From Clostridiales bacterium (GTDB lineage Bacteria; Bacillota; Clostridia; Lachnospirales; Lachnospiraceae): a stretch of 60,881 nucleotides of DNA. The stretch is taken from positions 1 to 60,881 of the forward strand of contig JAJBVE010000023.1 of the NCBI GenBank assembly GCA_020859995.1. Reading direction: 5' to 3'. Positions 25,513-35,243 of the stretch are shown piece after piece (position 1 is the stretch's first letter; every line of letters begins with the position of its first letter). The notes beneath the pieces were generated by a model that was not told where the DNA came from, made no database searches, and worked only from the letters and a program-made list of their open reading frames with translations. A program made the translations under genes and the position numbers.

Positions 25513-26367
25513 ATGACGCGTCCGGGAGACAGCATTCGAAAACGAATGCCGGAATATCTGGCTTTCCTGATTTTTTTACTGGTTGTATCCAGCTGGCTTT
25601 CTTCACGGTTGTATCTGTATTCTGCCGCGGAAATGTATACAGAGCGGGTAATGGAAACAGATTCTTTCCGCAGGATGAGTCTGACAGATGAGTCACTCGC
25701 AATGCTTCTGGAAATAGTAAATGAGGGCGGGATGACACCAGGTACTGTTCTTGGCGTGCTGTACCCCTTTTATCCAAATGGATATTCCTCGCTTTCTAAC
25801 GGCATCAATCTTTCAGGGATCGGACTGCTCCGGAAATCTTTTCTTGGCAGAAACCGTGATGGATACCAGGCTGTTTCGGACGCATTCGCGGCCATATGGG
25901 ACGATGTCCGGTGCTTTCCGGTCTCAGGAGAGGGTTTTTTCTATGAAAATACCTGGATGTACGAGCGGGCTTACGGTGGAATCCGGGGACATGAGGGGAC
26001 GGATATCCTGCCTCCTGAAAATCTGTCCGGGATTTATCCGATCGTGAGTATGACAGACGGAGTTGTGGAAAAAATTGGCTGGCTTGAAAAAGGCGGATAC
26101 CGAATTGGGATACGCAGTGAACACGGCGGCTACTTTTATTATGCCCATCTGGATTCGTATGCACGCGACTTTCAGGTCGGAGATGAAATTACTGTCGGCG
26201 AGCTGCTCGGCATGATGGGAGACACCGGCTATGGTGTGGAGGGAACCCGCGGACAATTTGATGTGCATCTTCATCTGGGAATCTATATTCAGACGGAACG
26301 GGTGGATGAGCTTAGCGTCAATCCTTACTGGGTGCTTTGTTATTCGCAGAAGCTGCAAAGCGAATAA
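25513..26367 (+). CDS. M23 family metallopeptidase, membrane-anchored
   Basis: A 284-residue protein with one N-terminal membrane segment (LAFLIFLLVVSSWLS), an extracytoplasmic helical region and a C-terminal LytM/M23 domain. Zinc ligands are visible in HEGTD and in HLHLG, with FYYAHLDSY between, so the domain should be an active peptidoglycan endopeptidase. ATG 25513 has TGGAGG 6 bases upstream; the open frame from 25498 is not preferred. A sigmaE-like TCATAAA sits near 25458 but its -10 partner is poor. It diverges from ylbJ, which fits but does not prove a sporulation role. Confidence 0.86.
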   Translation: MTRPGDSIRKRMPEYLAFLIFLLVVSSWLSSRLYLYSAAEMYTERVMETDSFRRMSLTDESLAMLLEIVNEGGMTPGTVLGVLYPFYPNGYSSLSNGINLSGIGLLRKSFLGRNRDGYQAVSDAFAAIWDDVRCFPVSGEGFFYENTWMYERAYGGIRGHEGTDILPPENLSGIYPIVSMTDGVVEKIGWLEKGGYRIGIRSEHGGYFYYAHLDSYARDFQVGDEITVGELLGMMGDTGYGVEGTRGQFDVHLHLGIYIQTERVDELSVNPYWVLCYSQKLQSE

Positions 26368-26384
26368 ATACTATTTATCCCGCA

Positions 26385-26413
26385 TTGCAACTTTTGATTT
26401 TATATGTTATGAT
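26385..26413 (+). promoter_or_regulatory. Promoter for the alarmone synthetase group
   Basis: TTGCAA (26385-26390), 17 bases, TATGAT (26408-26413). Confidence 0.65.
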
Positions 26414-26451
26414 ACGCAGGATGGCTGTGCGCTGATCGAGGTGAGAATGAT

Positions 26452-27282
26452 ATGAAAATACAGCTGTGGAGGGAAATCTTAAGCCCGTATGATCTGGCAG
26501 TGAAAGAGCTGATCATAAAATTTGAACATCTGATGCATGAATATAGAGAGCAGGGGCGATATTCCCCGATTGAGCAGGTGACCGGCCGTGTAAAGACGGT
26601 ATCCAGCATTCTGGATAAGGCGCAGAAAAAGGGGATCGCCGCAGATGAGATTGAGGAACGTATTACTGATATTGCCGGAGTCCGCATTATCTGTCAGTTT
26701 GTAGAAGACATTCAGAAGGTCGTGGACATTATCCGTGCGCGCTCGGATATGGAAATTGTCAGTGAACGGGATTATGTCAGCCACATGAAGGAAAGTGGTT
26801 ACCGCAGCTACCATATCATTATCCTTTATGAGGTACATACGGTGAAGGGACCGCAAAAACTCCATGCGGAGATACAGATCCGTACACTTGCCATGAATTT
26901 CTGGTCTACGATCGAACATTCACTGCAATATAAATATAAAGAAAATATACCGGATCACATCAGTCAGAAGCTGACAAATGTGGCTAACGCGATTATTTCC
27001 CTGGACAATGAGATGTCTTCCGTGCGCAGTGAAATAATGGACGCTCAGATCTCATCGCACATAAGATCCAGTTTGGTCTCTGACGTTCTGACGACGATCC
27101 AGAATCTGTATCGGGTCACCACCAAACGCGAAGTACAGAAAATCCAGGATGAGTTTTACCGGATATACGAGCTGGATGATATTGATCAGCTTCGCCAATT
27201 CGCCAGAGAACTGGATGTCATCGCGGAAGGATATCGTGTACAGTCGGTGGAGCAGGGAGGTTCCGAAGATACATGGCCTTAA
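26452..27282 (+). CDS. Small alarmone synthetase (RelQ/YjbM-type GTP pyrophosphokinase)
   Basis: Makes (p)ppGpp from ATP and GTP or GDP. The 276-residue product is a synthetase domain only: RYSPIEQVTGRVKTVSSIL, ITDIAGVRIICQFVEDI, SGYRSYHIII and AEIQIRTLAMNFWSTIEHSL. The hydrolase, TGS and ACT domains of long RelA/SpoT are absent, so it belongs to the small synthetases and the cell needs another enzyme for degradation. Its stop overlaps the next start by 10 bases. Confidence 0.92.
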   Translation: MKIQLWREILSPYDLAVKELIIKFEHLMHEYREQGRYSPIEQVTGRVKTVSSILDKAQKKGIAADEIEERITDIAGVRIICQFVEDIQKVVDIIRARSDMEIVSERDYVSHMKESGYRSYHIIILYEVHTVKGPQKLHAEIQIRTLAMNFWSTIEHSLQYKYKENIPDHISQKLTNVANAIISLDNEMSSVRSEIMDAQISSHIRSSLVSDVLTTIQNLYRVTTKREVQKIQDEFYRIYELDDIDQLRQFARELDVIAEGYRVQSVEQGGSEDTWP

Positions 27283-28832
27283 AAGACAGACTGCCGGAGG
27301 ATTTTATCCGGCACATGCGCCAACAGCTGCCAAATGAGACGGAAGCATTTTTGAATTCCTGTGAAGAGGAAGCGTATGCCGGTATTCGTGTGAATACCAG
27401 AAAGATTTCTGTTTCTGAAGCGAAGGAAATACTGCCCTTTCCGCTGCGTGAGATTCCCTGGACGGAAAACGGGTTTTATATAGACAAAGACATACCGGCA
27501 GCCAGGCAGCCTTATTATTATGCCGGACTCTATTATCTGCAGGAGCCAAGCGCCATGCTTCCTGCTTCTTTGCTGCCGATCAGTCCGGATGACCGGGTGC
27601 TAGATTTGTGCGCCGCTCCGGGAGGAAAGGCAACGGAACTTGCGTCGCGGCTTTCAAACAACGGCTGGCTGGTCGCGAACGATGTGAGTGCCGGACGCGC
27701 GGGGGCTCTTCTTAAAAACCTGACTATCTGGGGAGTACCTAATACTTGTATTACTGTAGAAACTCCGCAGCGTCTGTATGAAGCGTTTGGCTGCTGTTTT
27801 GATAAAATTCTGGTCGACGCGCCCTGTTCCGGGGAAGGAATGTTCCGGAAAGACAGCCATCTGATTTCTTCCTGGATGGAAAAGGGCCCGACTTATTATG
27901 CGCCGCTGCAAAAAGAGATTCTTTCCTGGGCAGTAAAAATGCTAAAACCGGGCGGGATGCTTCTTTATTCCACATGTACATTTTCGACTCTGGAAGATGA
28001 AGATGTGGTTTCTGACGCTTTACAGAAAAATCCGGATCTGGAGCTGGTATCCTTACCGCTTTTAGACGGCTTCCGGCAGGGCTTTACGTCCGAAACAGGG
28101 ATCGGACCATACCCTGACTGCCTGTCAGGCTGCGTCCGACTCTATCCGCACAGGATTTCCGGGGAAGGGCACTTTGCCGCCCTTCTCCGGAAAAAGAGTG
28201 GCACAGCCGGCAGCAGCGTCTCAGGAGATGAAAGCAGTGGAGCGGACTGGTTCGGTGACTGGAAGGCTTGCGGCGATGCTTCTTATAATAGAAGAGCCAG
28301 CGGTACTGCGTCAGACGGATGGATGACTGGTTATGAGAAAACGCGATCCGCACAAAAACAACAGATTCCAAAGCCTGTCCTTGACTTTTTTTCCGCTGCT
28401 TACGCGGCGGATGCGCGGACAGATATCAATGCCCTGCTGCCAGCCTGGCATTATGAACAGATGGGGGACAAATGTCTGCTGATGCCTCCCTGCTCTTTGC
28501 CGCGGGGGATCCGATACCTGCGCACGGGACTTCTGCTTGGATCACTGAAAAACGGACGTTTCGAGCCTTCCCAGGCTCTGGCCCTGCTGCCGGAAGCGCC
28601 TCTTTCTTTTAAATGTCTGCATTTGCCGGCAGAAGATGAACGTGTCATTCGTTATCTGAAGGGCGAGACACTGGCGCTGACGGACGCGGAAACAGCTGCG
28701 GCGAAGAAGAGTAAAAGCAGCCATTCACCAGACTGGGTACTGGTATGTGTGGATGGCTATGGTCTCGGATGGGCAAGAATCAACGGCAGCGGCCTGAAAA
28801 ATAAATATTATCCGGGCTGGAGATTACAGTGA
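27273..28832 (+). CDS. RsmB/RsmF (NOL1/NOP2/Sun) family RNA m5C methyltransferase
   Basis: A SAM-dependent cytosine-C5 methyltransferase, probably for 16S rRNA. The catalytic domain has DLCAAPGGKATELA, VDAPCSGEGMFRKD (one catalytic Cys) and YSTCTFSTLEDEDVV (the second Cys). The C-terminal 200 residues include the RsmF-type domain and a PUA-like end (GYGLGWARINGSGLKNKYYPGW). A Ser/Gly/Ala-rich linker (about residues 305-365) separates them. Translation is probably coupled to the alarmone synthetase by the 10-base overlap. Confidence 0.92.
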   Translation: MALKDRLPEDFIRHMRQQLPNETEAFLNSCEEEAYAGIRVNTRKISVSEAKEILPFPLREIPWTENGFYIDKDIPAARQPYYYAGLYYLQEPSAMLPASLLPISPDDRVLDLCAAPGGKATELASRLSNNGWLVANDVSAGRAGALLKNLTIWGVPNTCITVETPQRLYEAFGCCFDKILVDAPCSGEGMFRKDSHLISSWMEKGPTYYAPLQKEILSWAVKMLKPGGMLLYSTCTFSTLEDEDVVSDALQKNPDLELVSLPLLDGFRQGFTSETGIGPYPDCLSGCVRLYPHRISGEGHFAALLRKKSGTAGSSVSGDESSGADWFGDWKACGDASYNRRASGTASDGWMTGYEKTRSAQKQQIPKPVLDFFSAAYAADARTDINALLPAWHYEQMGDKCLLMPPCSLPRGIRYLRTGLLLGSLKNGRFEPSQALALLPEAPLSFKCLHLPAEDERVIRYLKGETLALTDAETAAAKKSKSSHSPDWVLVCVDGYGLGWARINGSGLKNKYYPGWRLQ

Positions 28833-28856
28833 AAAAGAGAGGATGCTTTTATACAT

Positions 28857-29525
28857 ATGCTGAAACAGACAGAAGCGGTGATTTTTGATCTGGACGGTAC
28901 CCTGATGGATTCTATGTGGATGTGGGCTGATATTGATATTGAATTCCTTAGCCGGTTCAATCAGGCACCGCCAGAAGATCTTGCTGTCACGATTGAAGGA
29001 ATGGGGTTTACAGAGACCGCGCAGTATTTTAAGGAGCGTTTTGCCCTGCCCTGTACGGTAGAAGAAATCAAGCAGGAGTGGAATCGCATGGCTTTTCAGA
29101 AATATTCGTGTGAGGTTCCGCTGAAGGCGGGCGCGCGGCATTTCCTTAGCTATCTGAAAGAGCGTCAGATTCCTGTCGCGATTGCCAGCAGCAACAGTCG
29201 GGAGCTGATTGTTGCCTGCCTGACGAATAATCATGTTGAGACATTTTTTGATCAGATTGTTATCTCCTGTGAGGTTGCCAGAGGCAAGCCGTCACCGGAT
29301 GTCTATCTGCTCGCGGCTGACAGGCTGGGAGTTTTGGCGGATCAATGCCTGGTCTTTGAAGACGTGCCGATGGGCATTCTTGCAGGAAAAAACGCCGGTA
29401 TGCGGGTCTGCGCGATGGAGGATGACTTTTCCATTGCCAGAAGGCAGGAAATCCGTTCTCTGGCGGATTATTATATTCGCAGCTATGATCAGATTTTTGA
29501 CGGCACATATGAAGTTTTGAAATGA
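28857..29525 (+). CDS. HAD family phosphatase (beta-phosphoglucomutase-like)
   Basis: A 222-residue HAD hydrolase with motif I DLDGTLMDS, motif II ASSNS, the Lys of motif III in GKPSPDVYLLAA, and motif IV FEDVPMGILAGKNAGM. The helical cap between motifs I and II is that of the phosphoglucomutase/phosphatase subgroup. The substrate is not predictable. Confidence 0.9.
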   Translation: MLKQTEAVIFDLDGTLMDSMWMWADIDIEFLSRFNQAPPEDLAVTIEGMGFTETAQYFKERFALPCTVEEIKQEWNRMAFQKYSCEVPLKAGARHFLSYLKERQIPVAIASSNSRELIVACLTNNHVETFFDQIVISCEVARGKPSPDVYLLAADRLGVLADQCLVFEDVPMGILAGKNAGMRVCAMEDDFSIARRQEIRSLADYYIRSYDQIFDGTYEVLK

Positions 29526-29646
29526 CGCATCATGTTAAGGTGACGCGTATTTAAAAAGATTTGTATTAAAAGGATGTTTTATTTTAGAACCGCATGTTTT
29601 CAGGTCGATACGCGCTTTAACGGAAATGCGGCAGATAGGAGCGGAA

Positions 29647-31497
29647 ATGGAGTTTCTGCCAACAACAGCTTTAGAAATGAAGAAACAGAATATTGAAACA
29701 CTGGATTTTGTCTATGTCTGCGGAGATGCTTACGTAGACCATCCTTCCTTCGGACACGCGATTATCAGCCGGGTACTGCGGTCCCGCGGATATTCGGTCG
29801 GCATTCTTGCTCAGCCTGACTGGAGGCGCAAGGAGAGCGTGATGGCGCTGGGGCGTCCGAGACTTGGTTTCCTTGTAAGCGCCGGGAATATGGATTCCAT
29901 GGTAAATCATTATTCTGTATCAAAAAAAAGGCGTTTTTTTGATGCTTACACGCCTGGCGGAAAGACTGGCAGGCGCCCGGATTACGCGGTTGTAGTATAT
30001 TGCAACCTCATCCGGCAGGCTTATCGCGACGTGCCAATCATTGCCGGCGGGATTGAGGCAAGCCTGCGCAGGCTTGCGCACTATGATTACTGGTCGGATT
30101 CCCTGAAACGGTCTGTGCTGATGGATTCGGGAGCGGATCTGATCTCCTATGGAATGGGAGAACGCTCCATCGTGGAAATCGCGGAAGCACTGGATTCCGG
30201 CCTTTCCATTAAAGATATTACGTTCATTGACGGTACCTGTTATAAGACGAAGAAGCTGGAGGATGTTTATGATTATGAACTCCTGCCTTCTTTCGAATCG
30301 ATGAGGGCGGATAAACGCCGGTACGCGCAGAGTTTTTATACGCAGTATCAGAATACGGATCCTTTTACCGCAAAGAGGCTGATTGAGCCTTATGGGACGG
30401 TTTATGTGGTACAGAATCCGCCGTCGAAACCGCTTACGATGCAGGAAATGGATGATATCTATGACCTTCCTTATTGTCGGGCCGCTCATCCGGCCTATGA
30501 CGCAGCCGGAGGAATTCCGGCGCTTGAGGAAGTGAAATTCAGCCTGATCAGCAACCGGGGTTGCTTCGGCGGGTGCAGCTTTTGCGCGCTGACCTTTCAT
30601 CAGGGACGGATCGTGCAGGTGCGCAGTCATGATTCCATCGTACGGGAAGCCACGCTGATGACAGAGGATCCGGATTTTAAAGGATACATCCACGATGTAG
30701 GAGGTCCGACAGCGAATTTCCGGCATCCGGCCTGCAAAAAACAGCTGGAGCATGGCGTATGTAAAAACCGGCAGTGCCTTTTCCCGGAGCCCTGCAAAAA
30801 TCTCGACGCGGATCACAGTGATTATGTCCGGCTGCTGCGCCGCCTCCGAAGTCTTCCGAAGGTAAAAAAAGTATTTATTCGCTCCGGTATCCGCTTTGAC
30901 TATCTGATGGCAGATTCATCGAATGAGTTTTTTCAGGAATTAGTCCGATATCATATCAGCGGTCAGCTGAAGGTAGCTCCAGAGCATGTGTCGGATCAGG
31001 TTCTGGATATGATGGGAAAGCCGCGGCACCGTGTTTATGAAAAATTTACGGATGCTTATCGGAAGATGAATCAATCCTGCGGTATGGATCAGTATCTTGT
31101 TCCTTATCTGATGTCTTCCCATCCGGGCTGCTCGATGAAGGAAGCTGTGGAACTGGCGTGTTATCTGCGGGATATTCACCACATGCCGGAGCAGGTGCAG
31201 GATTTTTATCCGACGCCATCCACGATCTCGACCTGCATGTATTACACCGGTCTTGATCCGAGAACGATGCAGCCGGTGTATGTGGAAAAGAATCCGCACC
31301 GTAAAAAGCTGCAGCGGGCGCTGATGCAGTACCGTAAACCGGAGAATTACGAACTGGTTGCGGAAGCTTTGCGGGAAGCCGGGCGGACGGATCTGATTGG
31401 ATATGGACCGAAGTGCCTGATACGGCCGCCGCGCGCCGGAAAGAAATCAGGCGGAATGTTTTCTGATACACGAAACGATAAGAAAAAGAGGAGATGA
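29647..31497 (+). CDS. YgiQ family radical SAM protein
   Basis: A 616-residue radical SAM enzyme of unknown reaction. The cluster motif is CFGGCSFC (CxxxCxxC) at about residue 306, preceded by a vitamin-B12-binding-like N-terminal region (FGHAIISRVLRSRGYSVGILAQPDW) and followed by a Cys-rich segment (CKKQLEHGVCKNRQCLFPEPC) typical of YgiQ. ATG 29647 is chosen because AGGAG lies 5 bases upstream and the protein then begins MEFLPTTALEM; ATG 29626 is the alternative. Confidence 0.92.
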   Translation: MEFLPTTALEMKKQNIETLDFVYVCGDAYVDHPSFGHAIISRVLRSRGYSVGILAQPDWRRKESVMALGRPRLGFLVSAGNMDSMVNHYSVSKKRRFFDAYTPGGKTGRRPDYAVVVYCNLIRQAYRDVPIIAGGIEASLRRLAHYDYWSDSLKRSVLMDSGADLISYGMGERSIVEIAEALDSGLSIKDITFIDGTCYKTKKLEDVYDYELLPSFESMRADKRRYAQSFYTQYQNTDPFTAKRLIEPYGTVYVVQNPPSKPLTMQEMDDIYDLPYCRAAHPAYDAAGGIPALEEVKFSLISNRGCFGGCSFCALTFHQGRIVQVRSHDSIVREATLMTEDPDFKGYIHDVGGPTANFRHPACKKQLEHGVCKNRQCLFPEPCKNLDADHSDYVRLLRRLRSLPKVKKVFIRSGIRFDYLMADSSNEFFQELVRYHISGQLKVAPEHVSDQVLDMMGKPRHRVYEKFTDAYRKMNQSCGMDQYLVPYLMSSHPGCSMKEAVELACYLRDIHHMPEQVQDFYPTPSTISTCMYYTGLDPRTMQPVYVEKNPHRKKLQRALMQYRKPENYELVAEALREAGRTDLIGYGPKCLIRPPRAGKKSGGMFSDTRNDKKKRR

Positions 31498-31501
31498 TTT
31501 T

Positions 31502-32110
31502 TTGAAAAAAACAGCAAAAGGGAGCTGGGGTTATGTTAAATATGAAAAAAAGAAACGCTTTCTGATTACGTTTCTGATGTTCCTGCTGCCTCTTGGCATT
31601 TACATCATCGGCTATCTCACGGTAAAATCCAGATTGAATCTGTTTACTGTGATCGCGATTCTGGGCTGTCTGCCGGCATGCAGATCGGCAGTCGGACTGA
31701 TTATGATGCTGATGCAAAAATCTATGCCCAGGGAGCGATATGAGGAAGTGAAAAAAGCGGCGGATGGCCTTGTCACGGGCTATGAACTGGTCATTACCGC
31801 TTATGAACACACTTCGCTGGTAGAGGCTGCTGTTGTCTGCGGAGATCAGGTTGTCTGCTATACGCCGGATGACAAGACAGACCCGGCTTATCTGGAAAAA
31901 CACATCCGTCAGATTCTTTCTTCAAACGGATATACGGAAGCTCAGGTCAGGGTCATGAAAAACTGGAAGCAATTTTTGCAGCGGGTTTCTGTAATCGCGG
32001 AGAATCCGGAAAAGTATCGGGAAGGACTTCCCTTTACGCCGGATGACCGCTACCCTTCTCTTAACCGGGATGAAGTGATTTACCAAATTCTGCTGGCCAT
32101 CTCGCTCTGA
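31502..32110 (+). CDS. Hypothetical membrane protein
   Basis: A 202-residue protein of unknown function with two hydrophobic segments (FLMFLLPLGIYIIGYLTV and FTVIAILGCLPACRSAVGLIMML) and a soluble C-terminal domain (TAYEHTSLVEAAVVCGDQVVCYTP...). The start is TTG at 31502, supported by AGAGGAGA 7 bases upstream and 4 bp after the radical SAM stop; no ATG fits. Confidence 0.72.
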   Translation: MKKTAKGSWGYVKYEKKKRFLITFLMFLLPLGIYIIGYLTVKSRLNLFTVIAILGCLPACRSAVGLIMMLMQKSMPRERYEEVKKAADGLVTGYELVITAYEHTSLVEAAVVCGDQVVCYTPDDKTDPAYLEKHIRQILSSNGYTEAQVRVMKNWKQFLQRVSVIAENPEKYREGLPFTPDDRYPSLNRDEVIYQILLAISL

Positions 32111-32241
32111 CAGTGTATTTTTCCTGCAAAAATGCGGGGATGTCAGGGCTTTTATGGTCTGATCTGCGATCTGCGCGTCAGGTGGTGCAGAATGCTTTCG
32201 TTATTTTTGATGAGTTCTTCGTCTATATATGGGAGAGTGAA

Positions 32242-33291
32242 ATGAAGCAGATTCATGTAACAGAAGACAATGCCGGGCAGCGTCTGGACAAGCTGCTGCT
32301 CAGATATATGCGGGAAGCGCCAAAAAGTTTTATGTATAAAATGCTTCGTAAAAAAAACATTACATTAAACGGGAAAAAAGCAGATGGCCGAGAACTGGTG
32401 CAGCCAGGAGATGAGGTAACGTTATTTATTTCGGATGAGACGTGGAGAAAATTCGGAGGGACAGAGGAAGTCCATGCGAACATGGCAGGCTCCCCGTCCA
32501 TACTTCATTGCCCATCGATGAGTCCTGCAGCGGGAAAGCAGAAGGTTCCGGCACTTGTGCCAGGCGTTAAGCCCCCGGACATTGTTTATCAGGATGAACA
32601 TATACTTTTGTTTAACAAACCATCCGGAATGCTTTCCCAGAAGGCTGGTGCGGATGATGTGTCTCTGATGGAATATCTTGAGGCTTACCTGCTTTTGAAC
32701 GGGTGTCTGAGCGAGGAACAGATGCGTCTGGTGCGCCCGTCGATCTGTAACCGCCTTGACCGCAATACAAGCGGCCTTCTGGCGGCAGGCATCAGCCTGG
32801 CAGGTCTGCAGACACTGAACCGTCTGTTCCGTGAACGTTCTGTGCGAAAGTTTTACCGCTGCATTGTCAGCGGTATTTTAACCGGGGAAGGGCATCTTCA
32901 CGGATTTCTTGTGAAAAACACGAAAACCAATACTGTGTCTGTAAGAGAAAACATGGCAGAGGACGCGAAGCCCATCGAGACGGCTTACCGAGTACTTTCC
33001 GCGGAAAATGGGCTTTCTTTGCTTGAAGTACATCTGATCACCGGGCGCAGTCATCAGATACGCGCGCATCTGGCGTCCATCGGTCATCCGATTCTTGGAG
33101 ACCGCAAATATGGCGATCCCGCGCTAAACGAAGTGTACTTGCGCTCATATGGCGTCCGCAGTCAGCTTCTGCATGCGTACCGCATGGAGTTTCCTCAGAT
33201 AGAAGGCAGGCTCTCCTATTTGTCGGGGAAACACTTTACCGCTTGCGAACCTGAACTTTTCAGGCGTGTTTTGCGCGCGGACAGGAGGTGA
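32242..33291 (+). CDS. RluA family pseudouridine synthase
   Basis: Isomerises uridine to pseudouridine in rRNA or tRNA. The 349-residue product has an N-terminal S4 RNA-binding domain (QRLDKLLLRYMREAPKSFMYKMLRKKNI) and the synthase domain with NRLDRNTSGLL carrying the catalytic Asp; the first motif residue is Asn where Escherichia coli enzymes have His. TGRSHQIRAHLASIGHPILGD follows. The frame is open to 32113, but ATG 32242 with GGGAGAG upstream gives the proper S4 start. Confidence 0.92.
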   Translation: MKQIHVTEDNAGQRLDKLLLRYMREAPKSFMYKMLRKKNITLNGKKADGRELVQPGDEVTLFISDETWRKFGGTEEVHANMAGSPSILHCPSMSPAAGKQKVPALVPGVKPPDIVYQDEHILLFNKPSGMLSQKAGADDVSLMEYLEAYLLLNGCLSEEQMRLVRPSICNRLDRNTSGLLAAGISLAGLQTLNRLFRERSVRKFYRCIVSGILTGEGHLHGFLVKNTKTNTVSVRENMAEDAKPIETAYRVLSAENGLSLLEVHLITGRSHQIRAHLASIGHPILGDRKYGDPALNEVYLRSYGVRSQLLHAYRMEFPQIEGRLSYLSGKHFTACEPELFRRVLRADRR

Positions 33292-33297
33292 GTCAAA

Positions 33298-33849
33298 ATG
33301 GCTACCTGGAACACCCGCGGCCTGCGAGGGTCTACGCTGGAGGAATTGATCAACCGCACCAACGAGATTTACCGGGAAAAAAATCTTGCCCTGATTCAGA
33401 AAATACCGACGCCGATCACGCCGCTGAAAATAGACAAAGATGAGCGGCACATCACGCTGGCTTATTTTGAACAGAAAAGCACGGTGGACTATATTGGAGT
33501 CGTACAGGGGATTCCTGTCTGTTTTGACGCGAAGGAATGCCATGTGGATACATTCGCACTTCAGAATATTCATCCGCATCAGGTGGATTTTATGACCCAA
33601 TTTGAAAAACAGGGAGGGATTTCATTTTTAATCCTGTTTTTCAGTGAACGAAACGAGCTGTTTTATCTTCCCTACCGGGATATGATGAAATTCTGGAATC
33701 GGGCGCAGGAGGGAGGACGAAAAAGCTTTCGATACGCAGAATTGGATCAGAATTATTATATTCATCCCAGAGGAGGTCTGCTGGTTCCTTATCTGGACGC
33801 GCTGCAGATTGATCTGGATGAACGGGAAGTCTCTGAAAGTAAAATATAA
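33298..33849 (+). CDS. recU: Holliday junction resolvase RecU
   Basis: RecU cleaves four-way junctions in Bacillota, completing the job of RuvAB. The 183-residue product contains NTRGLRGSTLEELIN, the catalytic region STVDYIGVV...CFDAKECHVDTFAL (Asp and Glu-x-Lys acids) and GGISFLILFF. AGGAGGTG precedes the ATG, 6 bp after the pseudouridine synthase stop. Confidence 0.93.
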   Translation: MATWNTRGLRGSTLEELINRTNEIYREKNLALIQKIPTPITPLKIDKDERHITLAYFEQKSTVDYIGVVQGIPVCFDAKECHVDTFALQNIHPHQVDFMTQFEKQGGISFLILFFSERNELFYLPYRDMMKFWNRAQEGGRKSFRYAELDQNYYIHPRGGLLVPYLDALQIDLDEREVSESKI

Positions 33850-33854
33850 TTTTC

Positions 33855-33883
33855 TGGACATCTGCCCCGGTTTTGTGTATGAT
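33855..33883 (+). promoter_or_regulatory. Promoter for the histidine operon
   Basis: TGGACA (33855-33860), 17 bases, TATGAT (33878-33883). The leader to hisZ (about 105 nt) has no T-box signature and no run of histidine codons. Confidence 0.65.
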
Positions 33884-33997
33884 AACAGAGAAAAATAACA
33901 GAATTTATATCCCAAACAGGATGCTGCGGGTTATTTGGGCTGACGTGCCTTTACAGGACTGTCTGTCAGGGTGACCTGTCACGAGGAGATACCATTT

Positions 33998-35176
33998 ATG
34001 AAAAAAATTTTGCACACGCCGGATGGCGTGAGGGATATCTATAACGAGGAATGCGAGCAAAAACAGGCGCTGCAAAACGCGCTCCATTCCGTGATCAAAT
34101 CCTATGGATACCGGGACATTGAGACCCCGACTTTTGAATTTTTCGATGTGTTCAGCCGGGAGGTTGGCACAATTCCATCCAGAGAACTCTATAAGTTTTT
34201 TGACCGCGAGGGAAATACCCTTGTGCTGCGGCCGGATTTTACGCCTCCGGTAGCCCGCGCGGCCTCCAAGTATTTTTTAAATGATAACCGTACCCTTCGG
34301 CTTACTTACCTGGGCAATACTTTTATCAATAATTCCAGCTACCAGGGACGGCTCAAAGAGACGACTCAGATTGGCGCGGAGCTGATCGGGGATGACAGCG
34401 CGGATTCCGACGCGGAAGTGATCGCGCTCGCCATCCAGATGCTGCAGTCGTCCGGCCTTTCGGAATTCCAGGTTACTCTGGGGCACTGCGGATTTTTCAA
34501 TGCTCTGGTACAGGAAGCAGGCCTGGATGATGGGAGTACAGAGGAATTAAAAGAACTGATTTCCAATAAAAATACCTTTGGCGCGCAGAAGCTGCTGGAT
34601 CAGAAAAACATCAGCGATTCTCTGAAGAAATGTTTTGCCGCGCTGCCGGGGCTTTTTGGCACAGCGGAAGTGCTGGATCGCGCGGGAACTCTGACGGATA
34701 ATCCGGAGGCGCTTGACGCTCTTGCCCGTCTGAGAGAGATCTGGGAAATCCTGAAACTCTATGGAGTGGAATCTTATGTTTCTTTTGATCTTGGGATGCG
34801 CAGCAGGTATATGTATTACACAGGCATCCTGTTTCGAGGGTATACCTTTGGTGTGGGCACCGCGATTCTGAAGGGCGGACGCTACGACGGCCTGCTGAGG
34901 CATTTTGGCAAAGACGCGCCTGCGGTCGGATTTGTCGCGGAGATTGACCAGTTGCTTTCGGCTCTGCTGAGACAGAAGATTTCTCCGGATGTGCCGACAA
35001 ATCATTGTATGATTTTGTATGAGAGCGCACAGCTGCCCGAAGCGATCGAACGTGCCCGCGCAATGCGCGCCGAGGGAAAGAATGTGGAGCTTGTCCGTAT
35101 TACAAAAGAGCGGACAAAGGAAGAATGCCTGAAGTACGCGAAAGCATCAGGCTGTGATTTGATCGTGGAATTATAA
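33998..35176 (+). CDS. hisZ: ATP phosphoribosyltransferase regulatory subunit HisZ
   Basis: HisZ is a histidyl-tRNA synthetase-like protein that activates the short HisG and mediates histidine feedback. The 392-residue product starts MKKILHTPDGVRDI, has the class II synthetase-like motifs (REVGTIPSRELYKFFDREGNTLVLRPDFTPPVAR) and GGRYDGLL, but lacks the anticodon-binding domain. ATG 33998 is supported by GAGGAGA at 33983. It is the first gene of the his cluster. Confidence 0.94.
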   Translation: MKKILHTPDGVRDIYNEECEQKQALQNALHSVIKSYGYRDIETPTFEFFDVFSREVGTIPSRELYKFFDREGNTLVLRPDFTPPVARAASKYFLNDNRTLRLTYLGNTFINNSSYQGRLKETTQIGAELIGDDSADSDAEVIALAIQMLQSSGLSEFQVTLGHCGFFNALVQEAGLDDGSTEELKELISNKNTFGAQKLLDQKNISDSLKKCFAALPGLFGTAEVLDRAGTLTDNPEALDALARLREIWEILKLYGVESYVSFDLGMRSRYMYYTGILFRGYTFGVGTAILKGGRYDGLLRHFGKDAPAVGFVAEIDQLLSALLRQKISPDVPTNHCMILYESAQLPEAIERARAMRAEGKNVELVRITKERTKEECLKYAKASGCDLIVEL

Positions 35177-35243
35177 CAGACAATGAAAACGACTTACGTC
35201 GTTTACTATATTTAAAGGATAAACGAAAAGCAGGAGTAATGAT

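Noticed and set aside
33850-33997. T-box or histidine attenuator upstream of hisZ
   Set aside because: No T-box sequence (TGGNACCGCG), no leader peptide with histidine codons and no terminator hairpin.
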